A stretch of 64,000 nucleotides of DNA, taken from the NCBI GenBank assembly GCA_050015675.1, contig JBEKAY010000016.1, forward strand, positions 1 through 64,000. Direction: 5' to 3'. Made by a program: the position numbers and the translations under genes. This document shows, in pieces, positions 24,974 through 33,072 of the stretch; positions within the stretch are counted from its first letter, which is position 1; every line of letters begins with the position of its first letter. The notes below the pieces were generated by a model that was not told where the DNA came from, ran no database searches, and saw only the letters and a list, made by a program, of their open reading frames with translations. The stretch is from Fen-1298 sp050015675 (GTDB taxonomy: Bacteria; Bacteroidota; Ignavibacteria; UBA10030).

Positions 24974-26194
24974 ATGCAGTTTTCTGAAATTATAAAAATG
25001 GCTTTGATGGCCATTCGCTCCAACAAACTTCGTTCGACATTGACGTTGCTGGGTATTATTGTCGGAGTCTTTTCTATTATCGGTGTCATGACAGCCGTTC
25101 AGGTACTGCAGAATAGTATTGAAACTGGTTTAAGCGGTCTTGGCTCCAATACATTCCAGATTCAGAAGCAGCCAACTATCGCGACTCGCACACAATGGAT
25201 GAAATCACTGAAATGGAAAGATATAACATACGAACAAGCAAAAGCTGTCAAAGAGCGGATAACACTTGCTCAGTATGTTGGTATCGGAGTATTTCAGAGT
25301 TCAGAAACGGTACAGTTTGGAGCGCTTAAAACCAATCCGAATGTCGGAGTCGGCGGTGAGGAACCGGAGGGAATACGGACGAACAACTGGACAATTAAAG
25401 ATGGAAGAAATATCACGGATGATGATGTGAAGTATGCCTCATTCGTTGTCATTCTTATGGCGGATGTTGAGCGCAAACTGTTTCCGCATGGCGGAGCAGT
25501 CGGCAGTATCGTTAAAATAGGTGTACAGCGTTATACTGTTATTGGAACATTTGAATCGAAAGGTTCCACATTAGCAGAATCTGAAAACAAGGTGAATATT
25601 CCACTTAGTACATTCCTTAATCAATATGGCAAGATACGCAGTGTCTATATCAAGGTTAAAGCGAAAAGCCCTGAAACATATGATGACTGTGTCGATGAGA
25701 CACGAATGATTCTCCGCACATTACGAAAAGTTACTCCCGGCGATGAAGATAATTTTTCAATTTCCTCTAATGATTCGCTTATTGCTACGTTCAACGATTT
25801 TACACTCTATGTTAAACTTGGTGTCGGATTTATCAGTTTCATTGCGTTGATCGCTGCCGGTATCGGTATTATGAATATCATGCTTGTCTCTGTTACCGAA
25901 CGCACAAGAGAGATCGGTATTCGGAAAGCGTTAGGCGCTCGCAAGTCAAATATTCTATCCCAGTTTATCACAGAAGCTATTGTGCTGTGCCAAATCGGCG
26001 GCGTTGTTGGTGTCGGGCTTGGTATACTTGGCGGCAATCTAACTGCGCTTGCTTTTAATTTTCCGCCGGTATTTCCACTTGATTGGGCACTCATCGGATT
26101 TGCGATTACTACGTTTGTTGGAGTAGTCTTCGGTGTTTATCCTGCCTGGAAAGCTGCAAATCTCGATCCTATTGAATCATTAAGGTACGAATAA
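24974..26194 (+). CDS. MacB-like ABC permease (third of three, duplicate of the second)
   Basis: This 406-residue protein is a paralogue of the permease at 23691. The N-terminal helix region and the C-terminal MNIMLVSVTERTREIGIRK block are nearly identical, while residues 60-260 have diverged. Key topological features (four helices, coupling motif, final LDPIESLRYE) are intact, so it appears functional. It closes the efflux operon and is followed seven bases later by a strong hairpin. Confidence 0.9.
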   Translation: MQFSEIIKMALMAIRSNKLRSTLTLLGIIVGVFSIIGVMTAVQVLQNSIETGLSGLGSNTFQIQKQPTIATRTQWMKSLKWKDITYEQAKAVKERITLAQYVGIGVFQSSETVQFGALKTNPNVGVGGEEPEGIRTNNWTIKDGRNITDDDVKYASFVVILMADVERKLFPHGGAVGSIVKIGVQRYTVIGTFESKGSTLAESENKVNIPLSTFLNQYGKIRSVYIKVKAKSPETYDDCVDETRMILRTLRKVTPGDEDNFSISSNDSLIATFNDFTLYVKLGVGFISFIALIAAGIGIMNIMLVSVTERTREIGIRKALGARKSNILSQFITEAIVLCQIGGVVGVGLGILGGNLTALAFNFPPVFPLDWALIGFAITTFVGVVFGVYPAWKAANLDPIESLRYE

Positions 26195-26200
26195 AATAAA

Positions 26201-26230
26201 AAGCCAATTGTTTAATCAATTGGCTTCTTA
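26201..26230 (+). terminator. Intrinsic terminator after the efflux operon
   Basis: AAGCCAATTG at 26201-26210 and CAATTGGCTT at 26217-26226 form a perfect ten-base stem with a six-base loop, flanked by an A-run upstream and a short pyrimidine-rich tail. It lies just after the last permease stop codon and between convergent genes, so it may act on both strands. Confidence 0.75.
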
Positions 26231-26342
26231 TCAAACATTCTAATCCCGCGTCAAAATAATTTTCTATCTTTATGTAAATCAAACATACTTTGAAGCCAGC
26301 AATAACTCAAAGTAAGATTGAAATGGACAGTATTAATTCAAT

Positions 26343-26672
26343 TCAAACTTTTTCCACAACAACGGCTGTTCCATAAGCCAATACTTCTGTAACACCGGCA
26401 GCGATTTCTGTGGCGTCGTAGCGAAAGGCGAGAATACCATTACCACCGAGTTCTTCTGCATGGCGAATCATCAGTTCGTACGCATCGCTGCGAGTATGTT
26501 CGCAGAGCTCGGAGTAAAGACTTATGTTCCCGCCAAAAAGTATCTGAAAACCAGCTCCGATATTACCGAAGAGCGAGCGTGATCGTACAATAATACCGCG
26601 CACCACACCAAGATTTTTTACGACGCGGTATCCGTCAAGTTGGATGTTCGTTGTGACAAGTTTGTGGTCCAT
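26343..26672 (-). CDS. YbjQ-family (UPF0145) protein
   Basis: This 109-residue protein matches the small YbjQ/heavy-metal-binding-domain family: VVKNLGVVRGIIVRSRS, then AYELMIRHAEELGGNGILAFRYD, and a C-terminal VLAYGTAVVVE strand. Family members form pentameric beta barrels. A metal-binding role has been proposed from structure, but the biochemical function is not settled. The ATG is preceded by a GAAAGGA-type site on the minus strand. It stands alone, convergent with the efflux operon. Confidence 0.85.
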   Translation of the reverse strand: MDHKLVTTNIQLDGYRVVKNLGVVRGIIVRSRSLFGNIGAGFQILFGGNISLYSELCEHTRSDAYELMIRHAEELGGNGILAFRYDATEIAAGVTEVLAYGTAVVVEKV

Positions 26673-26777
26673 TGCATTATCCTTTCGTTAGAATTTTTAA
26701 GTTAAAATAAAAAAGTTAGACCTACATCTCAAGCTGCGAATCCTTAATCTGCCGGCTCAACCTGCCATTTTACAGAT

Positions 26778-28001
26778 TCATTTTATTAATTGTTTTATTG
26801 TTTCATAATATTGCTGAATTTGTCGTTGGTATTCTTCTCCTGTGCCGGGACCGTTAAAGCCGCCGTGGATCTTTTTCACAATGCCTTTTTTATCCACAAA
26901 GATTGTTGTCGGGTAGGCGTAGAAGTTGTTTAGTTGAGATCGTAGTTTGAGTTCAACATTCGCATCGTTTGTGCTTCCACAGAAGACCACCGTATAAGTG
27001 ATACCATATCGTTTTTGGAAAAGGTCAAGATTCTTCTTCGCTGTTTCTGGATTATTGCTGATCTCAAATGCTAGTCCGATTACTTCCAATCCGTCTTTTC
27101 CGAATTCAGAGTAGATCTGCTGAAGAAGTGGTGCGGCGTCCATGCAGTTATGGCACCAAGTCCCCATAATATCGATCAAAAGCGCTTTATTCCTAAATAA
27201 GCTATCCTCGCTTCTCACGACGTTATCGGCCGATGTTGTTCCATAAAATGTGAACGGCGCTTTTAGGTTCTTCATTGTTGTTATATATTCTGGTTTTGAT
27301 TTTGACGAAAGCACCGATTGTGGAGCGAGTATAAATGTTATCGGTTTGCCACTTCGTGTATACAACCAGCCATTCCAGTTTGTGCCCTGTCGCTCCAGTT
27401 CCATTATAAATGCCTGCCATCCGGTGAAACGAGTCAGTGTTGCCATGGAACCAACCTGTGTACCAGCAAGCAAACCATAATCGCCATCCGGCGCAATGAG
27501 TGTTCCGAAAACACTATCGTTCTTCACCCAAAAATTTGCTGTCGTAGTACTGTCGACTCCTTTTGAGCTGGAAATATATGCTTGATATTTGCCGGCAAGC
27601 GGAAGTCCAATTGAAACTGCCGCCGCATTATTTTCTTTTACAATTTCCTTTGGTATTGACACAAATTCGTTCCAACTTGTATCAGCACGATAACGGAAGA
27701 ACTTGCCGCGCCATTCCTTGCCATTCCAAATTCCGCACATTGCTGCACCGTATTCAGAAAAAATAAACGAAAGCGAATCGCCATGAATTCGAATTTCAGG
27801 AATCGAAGTTTGTTCTGTGCCATTTAAAAAATAACCAGCAGGTGCAGCGGAATTCAAATCAAGAAAAAGCTGAAAAGGAATCTGCTTGTTCTCTCCGATC
27901 GTGATGGTACCAGCCCACATTCCTTTTTGTGGAATATGTTCTTGGCATCCAAGCAATATGAAAACGCTTGCAACGATAAGGAATCGTTTGGCATTCATCA
28001 T
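26778..28001 (-). CDS. TlpA-like thioredoxin-fold lipoprotein
   Basis: This 407-residue protein begins with a lipoprotein signal (FILLGCQE). The first 240 residues are a beta-rich domain of the kind found before TlpA/AhpC-TSA modules in Bacteroidota. The last 160 residues form a thioredoxin fold with the redox site WCHNC near residues 280-284, the AYPTTIFVDKKG cis-proline loop, and a C-terminal helix. It is expected to reduce or exchange thiols in the periplasm. The start overlaps the stop of the upstream membrane-protein gene (TAATG-type overlap), so the two are cotranslated. Its specific partner is unknown. Confidence 0.85.
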   Translation of the reverse strand: MMNAKRFLIVASVFILLGCQEHIPQKGMWAGTITIGENKQIPFQLFLDLNSAAPAGYFLNGTEQTSIPEIRIHGDSLSFIFSEYGAAMCGIWNGKEWRGKFFRYRADTSWNEFVSIPKEIVKENNAAAVSIGLPLAGKYQAYISSSKGVDSTTTANFWVKNDSVFGTLIAPDGDYGLLAGTQVGSMATLTRFTGWQAFIMELERQGTNWNGWLYTRSGKPITFILAPQSVLSSKSKPEYITTMKNLKAPFTFYGTTSADNVVRSEDSLFRNKALLIDIMGTWCHNCMDAAPLLQQIYSEFGKDGLEVIGLAFEISNNPETAKKNLDLFQKRYGITYTVVFCGSTNDANVELKLRSQLNNFYAYPTTIFVDKKGIVKKIHGGFNGPGTGEEYQRQIQQYYETIKQLIK

Positions 28002-28504
28002 TAAATAATTCCAGGATGTTTCCCTCCACCGGCTACTGACAGACAGAGAATAATGATAAGAAGAAGGAATTGAACAAGATAAAAAGTCGTGATGCTTTTA
28101 CTTAAGATTTTGAAAGTGCTTTCTGCGTCTTCGAGTGTGGTTTTCTCTGCAATGCCTTGCATTAATTTTGTGCGACGACGGATAAGAATTGGACCAAAGA
28201 GAGCTCCGTTTATAAGAAGGAAGGTGAAGAGGATGATCTTTGCGATCAACCAACCCTCAGTGTACCAGAGATTGATATTGCCGTTGTAGAGATTAAAGAT
28301 GTTCACGATACCGGTAAGCAGCATGACGACGGAAGCGATAGGCGAAAGCAAGCCGAAGCGGCGGCCGATTCTTCCAACGTAAAGTTTTTGATTCCAATCC
28401 TTCTCAGTACGAATTCTCCTTTCAATAATCCATCCGCCGAGGAGTGCTGTGAAGACCAATCCAAAACCGATGAGGTGAAAAATAAAATTAATAGAAATTC
28501 TCAT
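28001..28504 (-). CDS. Small integral membrane protein (DUF2269-like), function unknown
   Basis: This 167-residue protein starts at the ATG at 28504 (MRISINFIFHLIGFGLV), which has GGAGGG upstream. A GTG twelve bases earlier lies before that site and is less likely. Four hydrophobic helices are visible, around residues 7-25, 50-70, 83-103 and 140-160, separated by basic loops (RRIRTEKDW, LIRRRTK). The pattern resembles small four-helix membrane proteins of the DUF2269/CopD-like type. No catalytic motif was seen. It is coupled to the TlpA-like gene by overlap, which suggests a shared membrane-redox task. Confidence 0.6.
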   Translation of the reverse strand: MRISINFIFHLIGFGLVFTALLGGWIIERRIRTEKDWNQKLYVGRIGRRFGLLSPIASVVMLLTGIVNIFNLYNGNINLWYTEGWLIAKIILFTFLLINGALFGPILIRRRTKLMQGIAEKTTLEDAESTFKILSKSITTFYLVQFLLLIIILCLSVAGGGKHPGII

Positions 28505-28744
28505 GCTGCCCTCCACGAAAAAATGAATTTATCCGTTTGTAATTATTAATCGCAAGATAAGAAAATGATTTGATAAAAAGTAAATGCAACCAAGAAGTTT
28601 TTTGCCAGAAATATTTAGTTCTTAGATATGTTCAATTTGAATGACCAATGATAATTAATCGACAAAGCAGTCATTTTATTGTAATCTTCTAAGGCTTTAT
28701 AATTGCGACATCGATAAATCTACAATGATTTTATAAGCTCGATG

Positions 28745-29326
28745 TCATTCAGTCCATTTGATGTTGTTTGATTGTGAACCATAGCGTGTTTTCCATTCGT
28801 CTGCGGTCATACCATACACGTACAAATCGACGTAGTGGTCGTATAAAAATTCTGCTTGTCGTGTGTTTCCTTCTTTGATGAAGCCGAGATGCTCGATTAT
28901 AGCATTGCTTTTTTTGTTACCGGTGGCACAGCGAATCTGAACGCGATTGAGTTGGTATTCGTAGAATGCATAATCCACAAGAGTACGGCATGCTTTCGTC
29001 ATAATACCATGACCTTGAAATTTTTCACCAAGCCAGTAACCGATTTCAACATTCTTATTCATCCAATCGATGCCGTGAAATCCGATGATGCCTGCAATGA
29101 CACCCCGAAACCAGATACCGCATTGGAAGCCAAAATTCAATTTATGTTGTTCTTGCGTTGAGCGGATGAAAAGCTTGCTGTTCTCGAGTGTTGTATTTGT
29201 ATCTATCCATGGGAGCCACTGACGTAAATATAAACGATTACTGTCAACTAAAGCGAATAGCAAATCGGCGTCTTCAGGTTCTAGAATTTTCAAAACAATT
29301 TCATCATTGACACAAAGAGATGGCAT
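28745..29326 (-). CDS. GNAT acetyltransferase, RimJ/RimL type
   Basis: This 193-residue protein has the GNAT fold order seen in ribosomal-protein alanine acetyltransferases: an N-terminal strand (EIVLKILEPEDADLLFALV), YLRQWLPWID, then IGYWLGEKFQGHGIMTKA containing the acetyl-CoA-binding Q/R-x-x-G-x-A-like loop, and the late motif NRVQIRCATGNKKSNAIIEHLGF. It should acetylate a protein N-terminus or a small amine with acetyl-CoA in the cytoplasm. The target cannot be read from sequence. Confidence 0.88.
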   Translation of the reverse strand: MPSLCVNDEIVLKILEPEDADLLFALVDSNRLYLRQWLPWIDTNTTLENSKLFIRSTQEQHKLNFGFQCGIWFRGVIAGIIGFHGIDWMNKNVEIGYWLGEKFQGHGIMTKACRTLVDYAFYEYQLNRVQIRCATGNKKSNAIIEHLGFIKEGNTRQAEFLYDHYVDLYVYGMTADEWKTRYGSQSNNIKWTE

Positions 29327-29349
29327 GTTTCATTATGACCGAAATCAAA

Positions 29350-29826
29350 TTAGTTGGTTGGTTTTTCGGGTTGCTTCCCGAACAATTGAAGGAGATTGAT
29401 GCCTTGATTCCGAGCGAAGAGCAGCCATACGCTCAAGACAATTAATCCGCAATTCTCTAAAATTTTTTGGTAGCCAATTTTATTGACATTTGGATCTTGA
29501 GTGAAACATCCGCACGAAATATCGAGTCCGCGCAAAAGAGCGGAAGCGACGAGGATTGTAAAACCAACAAGCATTATAGTGATGAGCAATGCGCAACCGC
29601 GCGGATAGATGCCTATAATTAAACTAAGTCCGCAGAGAAGTTCCAACGACGGAAGAATTGTGGCTGTACACATTGCAAGCGTCGGTCCGACAACCTTGTA
29701 TTGAAGTATAGAATTTGCAAATGTGTTCGGATCCATAATCTTATCTAGGCTTGCGACGACAAATACTCCGCCAAGAAAAATTCGGACAAGAAGAATGAGG
29801 ATTGTATTGGAGAGGAGTGATTTCAT
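29350..29826 (-). CDS. MauE/DoxX-family redox-associated membrane protein
   Basis: This 158-residue membrane protein has four helices (about residues 8-28, 50-70, 78-98 and 125-142) and the MauE/DoxX signatures VRIFLGGVFVVASLDKI near the start and LDISCGCF near residue 108. Related proteins sit beside thiol-redox or methylamine-utilisation genes and are thought to shuttle reducing equivalents across the membrane. It is the last gene of a three-gene minus-strand set with DUF1573 and rhodanese proteins. The role is inferred from family and context. Confidence 0.82.
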   Translation of the reverse strand: MKSLLSNTILILLVRIFLGGVFVVASLDKIMDPNTFANSILQYKVVGPTLAMCTATILPSLELLCGLSLIIGIYPRGCALLITIMLVGFTILVASALLRGLDISCGCFTQDPNVNKIGYQKILENCGLIVLSVWLLFARNQGINLLQLFGKQPEKPTN

Positions 29827-29860
29827 TTTGAATTCTTTGAATGCGAAATAGGAGAGTCGG

Positions 29861-30316
29861 TTATTTTTCTATAGGCAGTTTGGCAGAATTCCATTCTTGC
29901 CAGCCGCCGAAAAAAACTTTTACGTTCGTGAATCCTGACTCCATCAGTTTCACTGCCAATTCGATACTGGAGTTGCATTCGGCGCCGTCGCAATAGACAA
30001 CCAGCAGCTTGTCTTTTGAAATTCTATTCAACCACGTCAGATGTGTGTCGAACTTTTTCAATGCGACATTCACAGCACCGCGAATGTGTCCTGCCTGGTA
30101 ATCGAATTCATGACGAGCATCGATGAAAAGAGCATTGTTCGATTCAAATAATTCCTTTGCCGTCGCAAGCGAAATCATTTCCATATTGGAAGTCGCCGCA
30201 GAATGAACTGATTGAGTCTTAACGAAAAATCCCTGCTTCGTTACAAAGGTATATGCAACGCCTAATACAATTGCCGCAACTATGAGCAAGAGTGCTTCAA
30301 GGAGTGATTGACGCAT
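29861..30316 (-). CDS. Membrane-anchored rhodanese-domain protein
   Basis: This 151-residue protein starts at the ATG at 30316, three bases after the stop of the upstream gene. An earlier frame start at 30337 would overlap that gene and is less likely. A single N-terminal helix (ALLLIVAAIVLGVAYTFV) anchors it. The rhodanese domain contains FIDARHEFDYQAGHIRGAVNV and the active loop YCDGAECNSS with the catalytic cysteine near residue 109. It would carry a persulfide or act in thiol exchange, facing the periplasm. The operon with DUF1573 and MauE/DoxX is common in Bacteroidota-like genomes. Confidence 0.85.
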   Translation of the reverse strand: MRQSLLEALLLIVAAIVLGVAYTFVTKQGFFVKTQSVHSAATSNMEMISLATAKELFESNNALFIDARHEFDYQAGHIRGAVNVALKKFDTHLTWLNRISKDKLLVVYCDGAECNSSIELAVKLMESGFTNVKVFFGGWQEWNSAKLPIEK

Positions 30317-30318
30317 GT

Positions 30319-31008
30319 TCAATTCTCTTTCACGCACACATAGGATACCTTCATTTCTACACGGGACTGGTTCTTGCTGTCGGTTTCAACCGTAAAATTG
30401 TCGGTGGCATAGCCGAGCTTCTCTGGCCTGATTGTCATCTGCACATCAAGCGTATCGTTCGGGTTGAGCATCTTCTTCTCTATTATTATGCTAATGGATG
30501 AGGAAGAAGTTGTGAAGTTTTTGATTTTGATTTTGTGATCCGATATATTTTTTAAAGATGTTTGTTGCACTAAAGTTTTGCCAAGACCAATGTTCCCCAG
30601 CCATATTAAGGTGGAATGACTTGTAGATTCAAGTTCCTCCGTTACATCGGCAATTAATCTTATCGAAACATTTTGTGACAACGGGTCGTTCGTAATGATG
30701 CTAACATGCTTTTCTACTTTTCCGTGGTATCCGCTGGAATTGAATTCCACTTCTGCCACATCGGATTCGAATGGAAGGAGAAAACCCTTGGGTTGTTTTA
30801 CGGCCGTACAGCCGCACGAAGGCTGTACCGAGTAGATCTGCAATGTATCGTTACCGATATTCGTTAGCACAATCTTACCTTGCTTCTTCATTCCACTGTA
30901 AATAATACCGAGGTCAATTTCGGGTTTGTCTAGCAAAAGCTTGGGCTGGCTGAACGAAATGCCAAGTACAAATAAGGTCATTATGAATATCCGTCTGATC
31001 TGCTCCAT
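30319..31008 (-). CDS. DUF1573 domain exported protein
   Basis: This 229-residue protein has a signal peptide (IFIMTLFVLGISFSQP) and the DUF1573 beta-sandwich: IDLGIIYSGMKKQGKIVLTN, then YSVQPSCGCTAV with the conserved CGC, and IITNDPLSQNVSIRLIA. A second immunoglobulin-like repeat follows from about residue 120. DUF1573 proteins are abundant in Bacteroidota and often lie beside rhodanese and MauE genes, as here. A role in periplasmic sulfur or thiol handling is plausible but unproven. Confidence 0.85.
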   Translation of the reverse strand: MEQIRRIFIMTLFVLGISFSQPKLLLDKPEIDLGIIYSGMKKQGKIVLTNIGNDTLQIYSVQPSCGCTAVKQPKGFLLPFESDVAEVEFNSSGYHGKVEKHVSIITNDPLSQNVSIRLIADVTEELESTSHSTLIWLGNIGLGKTLVQQTSLKNISDHKIKIKNFTTSSSSISIIIEKKMLNPNDTLDVQMTIRPEKLGYATDNFTVETDSKNQSRVEMKVSYVCVKEN

Positions 31009-31076
31009 AGCATTATCTCCTGCATATAAATAAACAAAAATGCTTTGATCACTGTTCTTTGCTAATGTTTAACTCA

Positions 31077-31922
31077 CTATTTCCGGGTAATCGCCATTTG
31101 TTTCAGAAGCGGAGTCACTCGGTAACGTTCCTCTTGTAAATCTGTATGAAGCGCCATAAGTACGGCATATACTTGCTTCAATCCAATTTGTTCCGCCCAT
31201 TCAAATGGGCCAAATGGGAAATTGACGCCGAGTTTCAATGCAGTGTCAATATCTTGCGGCGTTGCAATGTCTTCGGTTATGGCGAAGGCAGCTTCATTAA
31301 TTATGCGACAAAGCATGCGCGGCAGTACCATGCCAATGCGATCCTGCACAATCTCAATTTCCTTCCCGATCGATTGAAAAAAGCGCTTTGTGACTTCCAA
31401 CGTTTCCTTTGGCGAATAAATTGTCGGTGCGATTTCGACCAGTGGTTTTAGGATAAGTGTTGGAAGTGCGGCGATACCCACAAGACGGTGCTTGCCTGAA
31501 ATCCATGAAGATTGTTCCGTTGCTGTTACTGTAATAGAAGAAGAAAGAATCGGTGCGGTTTCCGCTAACGCTTTATCGAACCGTTCAATATTCTTTTTCT
31601 TCGCAAGGGGATCAATATTGGTCAGTTCTATTGCAAGTGATGTATTTGCTGGAATGATATTCGTGATTTTGATGCCATCAGATTTGAATTTCGGATTCTG
31701 CGCAAGCCGTTCATTCCATGAAATGGAGACGTCATATCCGTGTGCAATACACAACTCGGCATATTGTTCCACCATTGGAGATTCGCCGGTGATGAAGATA
31801 CAAGCCGGAATTGGTTTCAAATTCGCGCTTGATGGAGCTGCTTCAGTAACTTTGATATTTACCTTTAATTCCTTCGTGTTTTTTTTTGAGACTCCGGAAG
31901 TCTTCTTTTTGTTTGTCTTCAA
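31077..31922 (-). CDS. Degenerate 3-hydroxyacyl-CoA dehydrogenase-like protein
   Basis: This 281-residue protein's C-terminal 100 residues follow the 3HCDH C-terminal domain (DRIGMVLPRMLCRIINEAAFAI, ALKLGVNFPFGPFEWAEQIG). The N-terminal half has the right length for a Rossmann domain but lacks GxGxxG, having TGESPMVEQYAE instead. A lysine-rich leader of about 20 residues precedes it. It lies directly after an intact 3-hydroxybutyryl-CoA dehydrogenase gene, so it is probably a diverged duplicate. It may be a regulatory or structural partner without NAD binding. The function is inference. Confidence 0.7.
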   Translation of the reverse strand: MKTNKKKTSGVSKKNTKELKVNIKVTEAAPSSANLKPIPACIFITGESPMVEQYAELCIAHGYDVSISWNERLAQNPKFKSDGIKITNIIPANTSLAIELTNIDPLAKKKNIERFDKALAETAPILSSSITVTATEQSSWISGKHRLVGIAALPTLILKPLVEIAPTIYSPKETLEVTKRFFQSIGKEIEIVQDRIGMVLPRMLCRIINEAAFAITEDIATPQDIDTALKLGVNFPFGPFEWAEQIGLKQVYAVLMALHTDLQEERYRVTPLLKQMAITRK

Positions 31923-31962
31923 TCTTTACTCCATTACTAATACTTAAAGACTCAACTGTTCA

Positions 31963-32829
31963 TTACTTGCCATTCGTTTCTTCATAACTAAAAAATCCCT
32001 TGCTTGTTTTCTTCCCCAGCCATCCCGATTCCACCATTTGTTTCAAAACCGGATGAGGGCGAAGGCGAGGTTCACCGTACGATTGCTCATACAAGGATTG
32101 CGCTTCAGCCAGCATTACATCGATACCCATTTGATCCATCAGTTCGAACGGCCCGACAGAAAAACCGCCGATTATTTTCACTATGCGGTCGATTTGTTCG
32201 GCATTTGCTACGTTCTCTCCAAGCAAACGGAGCGCTTCACCGAACAAGGGTTGGGAGACACGGTTGGCGATGAACCCTGGAGTATCTTTCACAACGATAG
32301 AAGTTTTGCCGAGCAGATTGACAAATGCAATGATTTTCTCGATCGTCTCGTTATTCGTTTTATATCCTTTTACAACTTCAACAAGTGCGGACGTTTCTAA
32401 AGGATTGAAGAAGTGCACACCTGCAATGCGCTCGGGATTTCGAGTATTGGCGCCGATGGAAGTGATAGAAAGGGAAGATGTAGTGCTTGCAAGAATCGTT
32501 ATGCTCTTTGTGTTTGCATCGAGATGTTTGAAAATATCTTTTTTCACACGAATATCTTCGATCACTGATTCGATAATGAAGTCGCAATTCCCAAGATCAG
32601 GTAGACTTGTTCGTGTGCGGATCCGATCCATCGCTGCCTGTAATTCTTCTGGAGTTAACTCGCCGTGATTCACCATTTTACGCAAGTTCGCATTGATGCG
32701 TACAGTTGATCGCCGTAAAAGTGTGTCGTTCACATCATATAATTGAACATCAATTTTAGAAAGCACAGCAAGCTGGGCGATTCCTATGCCCATCGTTCCC
32801 GTGCCAACAATACCGAGATTTTTGAACAT
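31963..32829 (-). CDS. 3-hydroxybutyryl-CoA dehydrogenase
   Basis: This 288-residue protein has the standard length for the family. The NAD-binding GTGTMGIGIAQ lies at residues 10-20. GVHFFNPL with its histidine near 140 and the C-terminal DTPGFIANRV and GPFELMDQMGID motifs match 3-hydroxyacyl-CoA dehydrogenases of the 3-hydroxybutyryl-CoA type (PaaH/Hbd). It catalyses NAD(P)-dependent oxidation of 3-hydroxyacyl-CoA, or the reverse, in fatty-acid or butyryl-CoA metabolism in the cytoplasm. The degenerate relative follows 41 bases downstream in the same direction. Confidence 0.9.
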   Translation of the reverse strand: MFKNLGIVGTGTMGIGIAQLAVLSKIDVQLYDVNDTLLRRSTVRINANLRKMVNHGELTPEELQAAMDRIRTRTSLPDLGNCDFIIESVIEDIRVKKDIFKHLDANTKSITILASTTSSLSITSIGANTRNPERIAGVHFFNPLETSALVEVVKGYKTNNETIEKIIAFVNLLGKTSIVVKDTPGFIANRVSQPLFGEALRLLGENVANAEQIDRIVKIIGGFSVGPFELMDQMGIDVMLAEAQSLYEQSYGEPRLRPHPVLKQMVESGWLGKKTSKGFFSYEETNGK

Positions 32830-33072
32830 GTCTATAAGTTCCTTATGATAACAGAAACGTACTCAATGTATGCTGAAAAAACAACCGTTGAAAAATGTTT
32901 ATTAGATTTTGTTTGGCAGATTTCTAAAGAATGCAGTTGAACCCCACCTTCATAGATGGACTTCATCTGCTGGACTCGGCTAATGCAATTCTCTATGTTT
33001 TTCAGTATTTTTTATTCCAATAGACCAACAACCACTTCAAAATAAATCTAAGAAAAAATCCACGACTGTTAA

